Assembly (NCBI RefSeq): GCF_009193175.1
Contig: NZ_VUKE01000010.1
Span: 1 to 64,000, forward strand
DNA from: Georgenia ruanii
GTDB taxonomy: Bacteria > Actinomycetota > Actinomycetes > Actinomycetales > Actinomycetaceae
DNA length: 64,000 bases
Direction: 5' to 3'
Below are positions 27,107-36,057 of this stretch, one piece after another; within the stretch, counting starts at the first letter, position 1; every line of letters begins with the position of its first letter. The position numbers were made by a program, and so were the translations under genes. The notes beneath the pieces were generated by a model. That model was given only the letters and a program-made list of their open reading frames with translations, was not told the DNA's origin and made no database searches.

Positions 27107-27421
27107 TCAGCCGTCGGCGGGCAGGCCCTTGCCGCCGCGCAGGCGCACCGGGGTCTGGCCGGCCGAGCCGGCGAGCAGCGGGCGGGCGCGGGCGATCGCC
27201 GCGCGCGCCTCGGGCGGCTCGAGCGCGGCGTCGTGCGCGCCCCGATCGGTCCAGGCCTCCCACACCCACACGGCGTCGGGGTCGTCCTCGCCGGCGCCCA
27301 CGACGTAGTGCAGGCACGCCGGGTCCGCGCGGAGGGCGTCCGCCGCGGCCAGCAGCGCGTCGAGCAGCTCCGCGCCCCGGCCGCGACGGGCGGTGAAGCC
27401 GGTGAACAACCCGTAGGTCAT
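27107..27421 (-). CDS. Antibiotic biosynthesis monooxygenase (ABM) domain protein
   Basis: A 104-residue ferredoxin-like protein: MTYGLFTGFTARRGRGAELL at the start, then ADPACLHYVVGAGEDDPDAV and WVWEAWTDRGAHDAAL, the pattern of ABM/YgiN-type quinol monooxygenases. These small dimers oxidise quinols or polyketides without cofactor; the substrate here is unknown. Its ATG overlaps the stop of the TspO gene (ATGA), so the two are co-translated. Confidence 0.82.
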   Translation of the reverse strand: MTYGLFTGFTARRGRGAELLDALLAAADALRADPACLHYVVGAGEDDPDAVWVWEAWTDRGAHDAALEPPEARAAIARARPLLAGSAGQTPVRLRGGKGLPADG

Positions 27422-27900
27422 GCGCCGGGGTTCCGGCGGGCGAGGGCGGCCGACAGCGCCGTGGCGAAGCCGCACCAGGCGGCGTACGGCGCCAGCGCCG
27501 CGGCGGCGCCCGGGCGGGCGCGTGCGGCGCGCCGGACGAGCCCGGCGCTGCTGGCGGCGAGCACCGCGCACTCGGCCGCCGCCAGCCACGGCCGCCGCGC
27601 CCGCCAGAACAGCCAGCTCCAGGACGCGTTGAGGACGAGGTTGGCCGCCAGCGCGCGCCGGTACGCCCGCGCCTCGCCGGGGCGGCCGGCCGCCGCCAGC
27701 TCGTCGAGCGCCGCCGCCGAGGCGAGGGCGAGGTCCGCGTACAGGGCGGTCCACACCACCGGGAAGGCTGCGGGCGGCGGCTGACAGGCGGGCTTGTCCA
27801 GGGCGAGGTACCAGGGGCTCTGCGGCTCGGTCGCGACCGAGCCGGCCACCGCCGTCGCGACGACCGCGGTGGCGGTGCGGGCCAGGGTGCCGGCGCGCAT
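27418..27900 (-). CDS. TspO/MBR-family membrane protein
   Basis: A 160-residue protein with five hydrophobic segments. It has the TspO hallmarks: a Pro-rich loop KPACQPPPAAFPVVWTALY after the first segment, NASWSWLFWRARRPWLA in the middle, and APYAAWCGFATALS at the end. The family binds porphyrins, and in bacteria it links to tetrapyrrole or oxidative stress control. It is coupled by 1 bp to the upstream VOC gene and by 4 bp to the downstream ABM gene, forming a three-gene unit. Confidence 0.87.
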   Translation of the reverse strand: MRAGTLARTATAVVATAVAGSVATEPQSPWYLALDKPACQPPPAAFPVVWTALYADLALASAAALDELAAAGRPGEARAYRRALAANLVLNASWSWLFWRARRPWLAAAECAVLAASSAGLVRRAARARPGAAAALAPYAAWCGFATALSAALARRNPGA

Positions 27901-28280
27901 CAGCCGGCCGCCTCGACGTCTTGGACCGACCGGGCGAGCACGCAGAACTCGTTGCCCTCGGGGTCGGCGAGGACCACCCAGGTGACCTCCGGCCCCTGCC
28001 CTACGTCGGCCCGGGTCGCGCCGAGGGCCAGGAGACGGTCCACCTCCTCGGTCTGGGTGCCGCCGTCCGCGCGCAGGTCCAGGTGCAGCCGGTTCTTCAC
28101 CGTCTTCGCCTCGGGCACCGGGAGGACGTCGATGCCGGGCGCGGAACGGTCCGCCGGGCCGATGCTCACGCCGTCGTCCCCCGCCTCGTAGACCTCCCAG
28201 CCGAGGGCGGCCGCCCAGAAGTCCGCGACGCGGCGGGGGTCGTGGGCGTCGATGGCGAGGACGGCGATCGCACTGGGCAT
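27900..28280 (-). CDS. VOC-family protein (glyoxalase-like domain)
   Basis: A 126-residue protein of the Glyoxalase_6-like type: IAVLAIDAHDPRRVADFWAAALGW at the start, KNRLHLDLRADGG in the middle and VVLADPEGNEFCVLA at the end. First gene of a VOC-TspO-ABM unit. Substrate unknown. Confidence 0.85.
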   Translation of the reverse strand: MPSAIAVLAIDAHDPRRVADFWAAALGWEVYEAGDDGVSIGPADRSAPGIDVLPVPEAKTVKNRLHLDLRADGGTQTEEVDRLLALGATRADVGQGPEVTWVVLADPEGNEFCVLARSVQDVEAAG

Positions 28281-28359
28281 GCGCCGTTCCTACCGCACCC
28301 GCCCCAGCCCGGCACGCCCACTGGCCCCCGCCTTCTCGGGGAGGCGTCATCGTCTGCCC

Positions 28360-28411
28360 GTGCCGAACGGGGGCGACCGTGCCGAACGGGGCCCGCTCGT
28401 GCCGAACGGGG
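28360..28411. repeat. GTGCCGAACGGGG direct repeat, three copies phased at 19-20 bp
   Basis: GTGCCGAACGGGG starts at 28360, 28379 and 28399, with all 13 bases identical. The spacing is close to two helical turns. The array lies 76 bp upstream of the cupin start and 80 bp from the divergent VOC start, where a regulator could bind one face of the DNA. It is outside any credible gene. Confidence 0.85.
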
Positions 28412-28487
28412 CCGCTCGGGCCAGACTTGACCTCTCACCGAGCAGACGACGTCTCACCCCATGGGTGAGGAGGAACGGAGGGGACCG

Positions 28488-28811
28488 ATGCCCGAGCTGG
28501 CTGCCCTGGTCAGCGAGCACCTCGCCGCCGCGACGGCCTCGCCGCGGGGGCGCAGCGCCCTGAAGATCATCCACGACGGGCCGCTGCGGCAGACCGTCAT
28601 CGCCCTCGCCGGCGGGCAGAAGCTCGAGGAGCACAACACCCCGCCGGCGGCGACCCTGCAGGTGCTGCACGGGCGGGTCCGGCTCACCAGCCCGGGCGGC
28701 GACGTCGTCCTCTCCGCCGGCTCCCTCGAGCCGATCCCGCACCAGCGCCACGGCCTGACGGCCGTGGAGGACTCGGTGGTCCTGCTCACCGCCGTCAACC
28801 GGGAGCCGTGA
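28488..28811 (+). CDS. Cupin-domain protein
   Basis: A 107-residue single cupin. The barrel is seen in QTVIALAGGQKLEEHNTPPA (motif 1, with Glu and His metal ligands) and LVLHGRVRLTSPGGDVVLSAGSLEPIPHQRHGL (motif 2 region, given in parts: GRVRLTS, PIPHQRH). ATG 28488 is chosen for its GGAGGGG ribosome binding site; ATG 28461 is the alternative. Short cupins of this kind are often stress or redox sensors; the function here is unknown. Confidence 0.8.
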   Translation: MPELAALVSEHLAAATASPRGRSALKIIHDGPLRQTVIALAGGQKLEEHNTPPAATLQVLHGRVRLTSPGGDVVLSAGSLEPIPHQRHGLTAVEDSVVLLTAVNREP

Positions 28812-28896
28812 CCCCGCGCCCGGGACCGGCGCCCGGATGCGGCGCGCCGCCCGGCCGGAAACACTGACGCCAGAGCCGAGCGGGAGGGAGGGCCCG

Positions 28897-29625
28897 GTGC
28901 TGGGACTGCCGGACGACGTGCGGGCGTGCCTGTTCGACCTCGACGGGGTGCTCACGGGCACCGCCGCGGTGCACCGCGCCGCCTGGGCGGAGACCTTCGA
29001 CGACTTCCTCCGCGAGCGCTCCCGGCGCACCGGCGAGCCCTTCGCGCCCTTCACCGAGGAGGACTACCTCCGCCACGTCGACGGCAAGCCCCGGGACGAC
29101 GGCGTGCGGGACTTCCTCGCCAGCCGGCGCATCCGCCTGCCCGAGGGCGGCCCGCAGGACCCGCCCGGCACCGGCAGCGTCCACGGGCTGGCCCACCGCA
29201 AGAACGAGGTGCTGCTGAGCCGGCTGAGCGACGGGGTGGAGGTCTTCGCGGGCAGCCGCCGCTACGTCGAGGCCGCCCGCGGGGCCGGGCTGGCCTGCGC
29301 CGTCGTCTCCAGCAGCGCGAACACCCGCCTGGTCCTGGACGTCACCGGGCTCGCGGGCCTGTTCGACGTGGTGGTCGACGGCGCCGTCGCCGACGCGTTG
29401 TCGCTGCCCGGCAAGCCGGCCCCCGACACCTTCCTCGAGGCCGCGAACCGGCTCGACGTCCCGCCCGCGCGCGCCGCGGTCTTCGAGGACGCCCTCGCCG
29501 GCGTGGCCGCCGGCCGGGCCGGCGGCTTCGGGTTCGTCGTCGGGGTGGACCGCGACTCCCAGGGCGACGCGCTGCGCGGCGCGGGCGCCGACGTCGTCGT
29601 CTCCGACCTGGAGGAGCTGTTGTGA
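28897..29625 (+). CDS. pgmB: Beta-phosphoglucomutase-family HAD hydrolase
   Basis: A 242-residue HAD protein. The nucleophile motif is CLFDLDGVLTGTAAVH, motif 2 is AVVSSSANT, the Lys of motif 3 is in GKPAPDTFLEAA, and motif 4 is VFEDALAGVAAG. The cap domain (about 25-110) contains FTEEDYLRHVDGKPRDDGV, a beta-phosphoglucomutase trait. It converts beta-glucose 1-phosphate to glucose 6-phosphate. GTG 28897 is the start, since GGAGGGAGG lies 7 bp before it. It overlaps the GH65 phosphorylase gene by 4 bp (GTGA), the expected partner that makes beta-glucose 1-phosphate. Confidence 0.9.
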   Translation: MLGLPDDVRACLFDLDGVLTGTAAVHRAAWAETFDDFLRERSRRTGEPFAPFTEEDYLRHVDGKPRDDGVRDFLASRRIRLPEGGPQDPPGTGSVHGLAHRKNEVLLSRLSDGVEVFAGSRRYVEAARGAGLACAVVSSSANTRLVLDVTGLAGLFDVVVDGAVADALSLPGKPAPDTFLEAANRLDVPPARAAVFEDALAGVAAGRAGGFGFVVGVDRDSQGDALRGAGADVVVSDLEELL

Positions 29626-31982
29626 GCGCGGCGCTGCCGGTGGACCCGTGGTCGCTGCGGGAGCCGTCCCTCGACCTGGGCCGGCTCGGGCAGACCGAGT
29701 CGCTCTTCGCCCTGTCCAACGGCCACATCGGGCTGCGCGGCAACCTCGACGAGGGCGAGCCGAACGAGACCCCCGGCACCTACGTCAGCGGGGTCTTCGA
29801 GCGCCACCCGCTGCCCTACCCCGAGGGCGGCTACGGCTACCCCGAGGCCGGCCAGACGATGGTCAACGTCACCAACGGCAAGCTGCTGCGCCTGCTCGTC
29901 GACGACGAGCCGTTCGACGTGCGCTACGGCCGCCTCCTCAGCCACGAGCGGGAGCTGAACCTGCAGGAGGGGACGCTGCACCGGCAGGTCGAGTGGGTCT
30001 CGCCGTCGGGCAAGCCGATCCGGATCAAGTCCACCCGGCTGGTCTCCTTCGTCCAGCGGGCGATCGCCGCGGTGTCCTACGTGGTGGAGGCCGTGGAGGA
30101 GACCCGGGTGATCCTCCAGTCCGAGCTCGTCGCCAACGAGGCGCCGCCCGAGGTGGACAGCCGGGACCCGCGGGTCGCCGCCGCCCTGGAGGACCCGTTC
30201 ATCGCCGTCGGGCAGGACCTCGAGCAGAGCGGGGCCGTGCTCGTGCACCGCACCCGCAAGAGCGGCCAGCAGCTGGCCGCCGGCATGGACCACGACATCG
30301 AGTGCGACGCCCAGTTCGAGATCGAGAACGACGCCCGCAGCGACTGGGCGCGCACCACGATCGTCACCCTGCTGCGCCCGGGCGAGAAGCTCAAGGTCGT
30401 GAAGTTCCTCGGGTACGGGTGGTCGACCACCCGCTCGGCCCCGGCGCTGCGCGACCAGGTGGCCGCGGCGCTGACGGCCGCCCGCCACACCGGCTGGAAC
30501 CTGCTGCGGCTGAGCCAGCGCGAGTACCTCGACGAGTTCTGGGGCGGGGCGGACGTGGAGGTGGAGGGCGACCCGGTCATCCAGCAGGCGGTGCGCTACG
30601 CCCTGTTCCAGGTGCTGCAGTCCGGGGCCCGCACCGAGGGGCGCGCCATCGGCGCCAAGGGGCTGACCGGCACCGGCTACAACGGCCACACCTTCTGGGA
30701 CATCGAGGGCTTCGTGCTGCCCGTGCTCACCCTCACCGCCCCCAAGGCCGCCGCCGACGCGCTGCGCTGGCGCGCCTCCACGCTGGGCAAGGCCCGCGAC
30801 CGGGCCCACACCCTCGGCCTCGAGGGGGCGGCCTTCCCGTGGCGCACCGTCGACGGGGAGGAGACCTCGGCGTACTGGCCGGCCGGGACCGCGGCCTTCC
30901 ACATCGGCGCCGACATCGCCCGGGCGTTCGAGGAGTACCGGCTGGGCACCGGCGACGAGGAGCTCGAGCGCGACACGGGGCTGGAGGTCCTCGTCGAGAC
31001 CGCCCGGCTCTGGCACTCCCTGGGCCACCACGACCGTCACGGCCGCTGGCACGTGGACGGCGTCACCGGCCCGGACGAGTACACCGCCCTGGTGGACGAC
31101 AACGTCTTCACCAACCTCATGGCCGCGAACAACCTGCGCGCCGCCGCGGACGCGTGCGTGCGCCAGCCGCTGGGCGCCGAGAACGCGCACGTGACCACGG
31201 AGGAGATCGCCGCCTGGCGGGACGCGGCCGAGGCGGTCCACCTGCCCTACGACGTCGAGCTGGGCGTGCACCCCCAGTGCGAGAGCTTCACCCGGTTCGC
31301 CGAGTGGGACTTCGAGGCGGCGGCCGACCGGTACCCGCTCATGCTCCACGAGCCGTACTTCCAGCTCTACCGCAAGCAGGTGGTCAAGCAGGCCGACCTC
31401 GTGCTGGCGATGCACTGGTTCCCCGACGCCTTCACCGACGAGGAGAAGGCCCGCAACTTCGACTACTACGAGCGGCGCACCGTGCGCGACTCCTCGCTCT
31501 CGGCCAGCTCGCAGGCCGTCGTGGCCGCGGACGTGGGCCAGCTCGACCTCGCCCACGAGTACCTTCACGAGGCCGCGCTGGTCGACCTGCACGACCTGCA
31601 CCACAACAGCGCCAACGGGCTGCACATCGCGTCCCTGGCCGGGGCGTGGATCGTCATCGTCGAGGGCTTCGGCGGGCTGCGCCGCGCCGACGGCGTGCTT
31701 CACCTCGACCCCGTGCTGCCCGACCAGATCAGCCGGCTCTCCTTCCGGCTGCGCTGGCGCGGGGCGCGGGTGCAGGTGGAGATCACCCGGCAGGAGGTGA
31801 CCTGCCGGGTCCTCGGCGAGCAGGACGCCGCGATCCCGCTCGTCGTCTACGGGGAGCGGGTCCAGGTGACCCCGCTACAGGCCGTGGTCCGGCCGCTGCG
31901 CCGCCGCGAGCCGCTGCTGCCCCGCCCGCCGCAGCCGCCGGGGCGCCCGCCCCGGGTGGGCCCCGACGAGGAGCGCCGCTGA
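29622..31982 (+). CDS. Glycoside hydrolase family 65 disaccharide phosphorylase (maltose/trehalose/kojibiose type)
   Basis: A 786-residue GH65 protein. The N-terminal beta-sandwich (about 1-270) starts with ESLFALSNGHIGLRGNLDEG. The (alpha/alpha)6 barrel contains the conserved GTGYNGHTFWDIEGF and the general acid Glu486 in VTGPDEYTALVDDN. The C-terminal region has NGLHIASLAGAW and a small beta domain. The enzyme splits an alpha-glucosidic disaccharide with phosphate into glucose and beta-glucose 1-phosphate; motifs do not tell maltose from trehalose or kojibiose. The coupling to the phosphoglucomutase gene supports a phosphorylase rather than a hydrolase. The last 35 residues are Pro/Arg-rich and probably disordered. 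Confidence 0.9.
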   Translation: MSAALPVDPWSLREPSLDLGRLGQTESLFALSNGHIGLRGNLDEGEPNETPGTYVSGVFERHPLPYPEGGYGYPEAGQTMVNVTNGKLLRLLVDDEPFDVRYGRLLSHERELNLQEGTLHRQVEWVSPSGKPIRIKSTRLVSFVQRAIAAVSYVVEAVEETRVILQSELVANEAPPEVDSRDPRVAAALEDPFIAVGQDLEQSGAVLVHRTRKSGQQLAAGMDHDIECDAQFEIENDARSDWARTTIVTLLRPGEKLKVVKFLGYGWSTTRSAPALRDQVAAALTAARHTGWNLLRLSQREYLDEFWGGADVEVEGDPVIQQAVRYALFQVLQSGARTEGRAIGAKGLTGTGYNGHTFWDIEGFVLPVLTLTAPKAAADALRWRASTLGKARDRAHTLGLEGAAFPWRTVDGEETSAYWPAGTAAFHIGADIARAFEEYRLGTGDEELERDTGLEVLVETARLWHSLGHHDRHGRWHVDGVTGPDEYTALVDDNVFTNLMAANNLRAAADACVRQPLGAENAHVTTEEIAAWRDAAEAVHLPYDVELGVHPQCESFTRFAEWDFEAAADRYPLMLHEPYFQLYRKQVVKQADLVLAMHWFPDAFTDEEKARNFDYYERRTVRDSSLSASSQAVVAADVGQLDLAHEYLHEAALVDLHDLHHNSANGLHIASLAGAWIVIVEGFGGLRRADGVLHLDPVLPDQISRLSFRLRWRGARVQVEITRQEVTCRVLGEQDAAIPLVVYGERVQVTPLQAVVRPLRRREPLLPRPPQPPGRPPRVGPDEERR

Positions 31983-31989
31983 GGCGCGC

Positions 31990-32820
31990 TCACCGCACCG
32001 GGGCCCACTCTCCGCGGGCGACGAGCACGTCGCGGAGCACGTCCGGCCGGTCGGTGATGACCCCGTCCACGCCGTCGTCGAGCAGGCGCCCGATCGAGGC
32101 GGGCTCGTCGATGGTCCAGGTGATCACCCGCAGCCCGAGGTCGTGGGCCATCTGCACCAGCCGGGCGGCCACCCGCGGTCGCGCCATGACGCTCAGGCGG
32201 CCCAGCCGCCAGGCGACGTGGGCGAAGGCGCCGGAGGCGACGGCGGCGGGCGGGCGGGTGCCGGTGCGGGCGCAGGCGATGAGCGCGGTGAGGGAGCGCC
32301 AGCCCAGCGCCGTCGTCAGCTGCGGTCCGCACTCGTGGCGGATGGCCGCCAGCCAGGTGTCCCAGCCGCCCGCGACGCACACCCGGGCGGCGGAGCCGGT
32401 GCGCCGGATGGCGGCGATGGTCGGGCGGATCGCGCGCTCCTCCTTGACGTCGATCATGACGCAGGCGTCCGGCCACGCGGCGAGCAGGTTCTCCAGCGGC
32501 AGCACCGGCTCGCGGCCGAGCACGCGGGTGTGCCGCACCTCGGCCCAGGTCCGCCCGGCCAGGGCGCCGCGCAGCGAGGTGACGCGGTCGAGCGTGGCGT
32601 CGTGGAAGGCGAGCGGGACGCCGTCGGCGGTGGTTCGCACGTCGGTCTCGAGGTAGGTCAGCCCGAGGCCGCGGGCCAGCCCGAACGCCGCGAGGGTGTT
32701 CTCCGGCGCCAGCGCGGCGCCCCCGCGGTGGGCGGCGGCGAGGAAACCCGGGTGGGAGCCGTAGAGGCCGTGCAGGGCCGGTGCGGACGGTCGGACGCGG
32801 GGGAGCGCGAGCGTGGCCAC
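31990..32820 (-). CDS. Glycerophosphodiester phosphodiesterase family protein
   Basis: A 276-residue TIM-barrel protein. The GDPD motifs are present: AAHRGGAALAPENTLAAF, YLETDVRTTADGVPLAFHD, and the C-terminal LRVITWTIDEPASIGRLLDDG followed by VDGVITDRPDVL. The metal-binding Glu/Asp and two catalytic His are all seen. It hydrolyses glycerophosphodiesters to glycerol 3-phosphate and an alcohol. No signal peptide is visible, so the protein is probably cytosolic. GTG 32820 is the start. The gene is convergent with the GH65 gene, 7 bp apart. Confidence 0.9.
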   Translation of the reverse strand: MATLALPRVRPSAPALHGLYGSHPGFLAAAHRGGAALAPENTLAAFGLARGLGLTYLETDVRTTADGVPLAFHDATLDRVTSLRGALAGRTWAEVRHTRVLGREPVLPLENLLAAWPDACVMIDVKEERAIRPTIAAIRRTGSAARVCVAGGWDTWLAAIRHECGPQLTTALGWRSLTALIACARTGTRPPAAVASGAFAHVAWRLGRLSVMARPRVAARLVQMAHDLGLRVITWTIDEPASIGRLLDDGVDGVITDRPDVLRDVLVARGEWAPVR

Positions 32821-32929
32821 GGGACCCAGGGTGGCGGCGGCCGGGCACGAGCGCGCGCGGCGCGGCGCCCCGTCGCCAACTCTTCATCTGGCCGCCACCG
32901 TCCGGTCGGTGTGGCCGGCCGGGCGGCGC

Positions 32930-32965
32930 GGGCCTCGGTCCCGGCGAGGGCCTCGGTCCCGGCGA
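32930..32965. repeat. 18-bp tandem repeat, two copies
   Basis: GGGCCTCGGTCCCGGCGA is repeated without change at 32930-32947 and 32948-32965, in the space between the GDPD and GntP genes. No gene is seen there. Confidence 0.85.
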
Positions 32966-33006
32966 GGCAGTCGGGCGGCCCAGGCCGTCGACCCGCGGGA
33001 CGGCTC

Positions 33007-34449
33007 TCACACCGCCAGGCTCAGCAGCACGGCGAAGACGAGCCCGCACACCGAGATGACCGTCTCCATGAGCGACCAGCTGAGGATGGTCTGCTTGACG
33101 GTCATGCCGAAGTACTGCTTGACCATCCAGAACCCCACGTCGTTGACGTGGGAGAAGAACAGCGAGCCCGAGCCGACCGCGATGACCAGCAGCGCCAGGT
33201 GCGCCGGCGTCAGCTGCGCGGCGAGCGGGGCGACGATGCCGGCGGCGGTGATGGTGGCGACGGTCGCCGACCCGGTGGCCAGGCGGATGAGGACCGCCAC
33301 CGCCCAGCCCAGCAGCAGCACGCTGAGGTGGGCCCCGGTGGCGTAGCTCGCGATGAGCTTGCCCACGCCCGAGTCGACGAGGGTCTGCTTGAACCCGCCG
33401 CCCGCGGCGATGATGAGCAGCGTGCCGGCCATCGGCGGCAGGGAGGCGTTGATGGTGTCCCCCACCCCGCCGCGGCCGGCGCCCACGCTGTACCCCATGG
33501 TGAACATCGCCACCAGCGTGGCCAGGAGGAGCGCGACGACGGGCTCGCCGAGCACGAAGAGCGCGTCGTGGACCGGGTTGCCCTTGGCCGAGACGATCTC
33601 GGCGACGGCGCGGGCGAGCATGAGGACCACGGGCAGCAGGACGGTGCCCACGGTGACCCAGAAGCTCGGGGTGCGGCGCAGCCGCTCCTCGCTGCCCGGC
33701 GCCTCCCGGGTGCCGGCCGCCGCCTGCAGCTCGGCGAACATCGGGCTGTCCGGGGTGATCTCGCGCGGGCCCACGTGGGCGACGACCCGCCCGAACAGCG
33801 GGCCGGCGATGATGACGGTGGGGATCGCGCAGATGAGGCCGAAGGCGAGGGTGAGGCCGAGGTCGGCCTTCAGGGCGCTGATCGCCACCAGCGGACCCGG
33901 GTGCGGCGGGACCATGCCGTGCAGCACCGACAGGCCGGCCAGGGCGGGGATGCCGACGAGCAGGACCGGCACCCGCGCCCGCCGGGCGACCATGAGCACG
34001 ATCGGGATGAGCAGGACGACGCCGATCTCGAAGAACATCGGCAGCCCGACCAGGGCCGCCGCCCCGGCCATCGCCCAGGGCAGCGCCCCGCCGGTGAACC
34101 TCGAGACGATCCGGTCGACCACCTGGGCCGCGCCGCCGGAGTCGATCAGCAGCTTGCCGATGATCGCACCGAGGGCGACGAGGACGCCGACGCTGCCGAA
34201 GGTGTCGCCCACGCCCTTGGCGAAGCTGGTGACGGCGTCGTCGAGGTTGAAGCCCGAGGCGATCGCCAGGACCGCCGAGCCGATCATCAGGGCGAGGAAC
34301 GGGTTGATCTTCGCCCACGTGATGAGGACGACGACGGCGGCGATGGCCAGCACCGTGGCGAGGATGAGCCGGCTGCTGCCGGCGGTGGCCGCGCCGCCGG
34401 CCGCGCCGCCGGCCGCTAGGACGACGCCGGGTGCGCTCGATGGCACCAT
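33007..34449 (-). CDS. Gluconate permease (GntP family)
   Basis: A 480-residue transporter with about 12 membrane segments. GntP features include the loop GMVPPHPGPLVAIS and FFSHVNDVGFWMVKQYFGM near the C terminus. The family imports gluconate or related sugar acids with protons. No gluconate kinase or dehydratase gene is nearby, so the exact substrate is open. It lies 24 bp after the lipase-maturation-factor-like gene on the same strand and could be read with it, though no functional link is obvious. Confidence 0.9.
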   Translation of the reverse strand: MVPSSAPGVVLAAGGAAGGAATAGSSRLILATVLAIAAVVVLITWAKINPFLALMIGSAVLAIASGFNLDDAVTSFAKGVGDTFGSVGVLVALGAIIGKLLIDSGGAAQVVDRIVSRFTGGALPWAMAGAAALVGLPMFFEIGVVLLIPIVLMVARRARVPVLLVGIPALAGLSVLHGMVPPHPGPLVAISALKADLGLTLAFGLICAIPTVIIAGPLFGRVVAHVGPREITPDSPMFAELQAAAGTREAPGSEERLRRTPSFWVTVGTVLLPVVLMLARAVAEIVSAKGNPVHDALFVLGEPVVALLLATLVAMFTMGYSVGAGRGGVGDTINASLPPMAGTLLIIAAGGGFKQTLVDSGVGKLIASYATGAHLSVLLLGWAVAVLIRLATGSATVATITAAGIVAPLAAQLTPAHLALLVIAVGSGSLFFSHVNDVGFWMVKQYFGMTVKQTILSWSLMETVISVCGLVFAVLLSLAV

Positions 34450-34473
34450 GACGAACCCTCCCTCCGAGGGGTC

Positions 34474-35928
34474 TCAGAACAGCTGGTGCATGTTCTGCAG
34501 GTTCTGCGGGGCCACGAGGAGGGCCCGCTCCTGCCGGACCCACCACTGGCGGGTGCGGCGGAGCTCCTCCCAGGTGGAGTAGCGGTAGCGGAACACCCGG
34601 GCGCGGACGTACCGCGGGCGGCGCCCGGCGAACGGGTCGCGGCGCAGCAGCGTGAGGGTGGGGCGGTCCCCCTCGAGCAGGCGCAGGAGGAACACGGTGA
34701 ACCAGCGGTGCTGGGAGGGGGAGCCGAGCGCGAGGAACCACATGCCCCAGTCGAGCCGGAGGTGGTACGGGGCCCACTGGCGCGGGATCTGACCGGTGCG
34801 TCCCGGCTTGCCCTTGAACTCGTACTCGTGCCAGTCGGTGGTGAACGGGTCGTCGTCCTCGGTGCCCTCGACGACCACCTCGTCGCGCCGACGGGTGATG
34901 GAGCCGAACGCGCCGTACGCCCCGGCCAGGTGCCAGCGGTTGAACGAGGCGTTCATCTTCTGGTGCCGGTCGACGAGGTTGCGGGCCGGCCAGTAGCTGA
35001 GCACGACCATCAGCGCCGTCACCGCCAGCACGACGACGGCGAACCACCCCGGCGTCGGCCCGTGCGCCTGGGTGCCTACCGACCAGGGCAGCAGCCGGTC
35101 GAGAACGCCGTCGCCGACCGCGGAGAACGCCAGCAGCATGGTCAGGAAGTTCAGCCAGGCGAAGTTGCCCGAGAGCATGAGCCAGCCCTGGGTGACGACG
35201 ACGACGGCGGCGGCCACCGTCGCGACGGGCTGCGGCGCGAAGAGCAGGAACGGGACGACGAGCTGGGTGGCGTGGTTGGCGGCCACCTCCACCTTGTGCA
35301 GCGGCCGGGGCAGGTGGTGGAAGAACCAGCTGCCCGGGTTGGGCATGGGCTGGGTCTCGTGGTGGTAGTACAGGCAGGTCAGGTCCCGCCAGCACGGGTC
35401 GCCGCGCATCTTGATCATCCCGGCGCCGAACTCCACGCGGAAGACCAGCCACCGGAAGAGCACGACGACGGTGACCGGCGGCGCGACCCGGTCCGAACCG
35501 AGGAAGGCGGCGAGGAAGCCGGCCTCGAGCAGCAGCGACTCCCAGCCGAAGCTGTAGAAGACCTGCCCGACGTTGACGACGGACAGGTACAGCGCCCACA
35601 GGAGGAGGAACGCCAGCAGCGGCACCCACGGCGGCCCGGCCTGCGGCAGCCCGAGCACCAGGGCGGCGGCCACGAGCGCGCCGAGGGCGGCGACGGCGAC
35701 CAGCAGCCGGTCGGAGTAGCGCCAGTGAAACAGGCTGGGGGCGAGCCGGCTGGGCACCCGGGCGACGAACTGCGGCACCGGCAGCAGCCCGTGCTCGCCG
35801 AGCAGGGGACGGAACTGGCGCAGCGCGGCGACGAAGGCGAGGACGTAGACCAGGGCGATGCCCCGCTGCAGCACGAACCGCGCGGCGTCGTAGTTCTCCG
35901 CGGCGAACCAGCCGCCGGCCCAGTCCAC
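34474..35928 (-). CDS. Lipase maturation factor family membrane protein
   Basis: A 484-residue membrane protein of the LMF1 family. It has the family traits VEFGAGMIKMRGDPCWRDLT followed by CLYYHHETQPMPNPGSWFFH, then a C-terminal soluble part with YEFKGKPG and DWGMWFLAL. Start at GTG 35928 (MDWAGGWFAAENYD) is chosen for the AAGGGGG site 6 bp before it and because homologues begin near this point. In vertebrates LMF1 helps lipases fold in the ER; the bacterial members are uncharacterised. Upstream lies an interspersed repeat copy. Confidence 0.85.
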   Translation of the reverse strand: MDWAGGWFAAENYDAARFVLQRGIALVYVLAFVAALRQFRPLLGEHGLLPVPQFVARVPSRLAPSLFHWRYSDRLLVAVAALGALVAAALVLGLPQAGPPWVPLLAFLLLWALYLSVVNVGQVFYSFGWESLLLEAGFLAAFLGSDRVAPPVTVVVLFRWLVFRVEFGAGMIKMRGDPCWRDLTCLYYHHETQPMPNPGSWFFHHLPRPLHKVEVAANHATQLVVPFLLFAPQPVATVAAAVVVVTQGWLMLSGNFAWLNFLTMLLAFSAVGDGVLDRLLPWSVGTQAHGPTPGWFAVVVLAVTALMVVLSYWPARNLVDRHQKMNASFNRWHLAGAYGAFGSITRRRDEVVVEGTEDDDPFTTDWHEYEFKGKPGRTGQIPRQWAPYHLRLDWGMWFLALGSPSQHRWFTVFLLRLLEGDRPTLTLLRRDPFAGRRPRYVRARVFRYRYSTWEELRRTRQWWVRQERALLVAPQNLQNMHQLF

Positions 35929-36011
35929 GGCGGACCCCCTTCCGTGTGCGCGTCCATTGCACACCCGGCCCCGCGGTGCTGCAGCCCAGCGCCCCCGTCC
36001 CCGACCACCGT

Positions 36012-36052
36012 GGCAATCTGGCTGCGACCACCATCGCGTTCTGGCCGCGACC
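36012..36052 (+). repeat. Interspersed palindromic intergenic repeat, copy 2
   Basis: GGCAATCTGGCTGC (36012-36025) is identical to the minus strand of 11107-11120. TTCTGGCCGCGACC (36039-36052) differs by one base from TTCTGGTCGCGACC of copy 1. Between them is GACCACCATCGCG, which resembles GACCACATCGCGG at the copy near 59886. It lies between the DUF4921 and LMF-like genes. Confidence 0.75.
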
Positions 36053-36057
36053 GGGGG

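Noticed and set aside
23684-27784. A 1366-codon open frame on the plus strand
   Set aside because: It is antisense to the FAD monooxygenase, DNA polymerase and TspO genes, which have clear motifs. Its composition is low-complexity.
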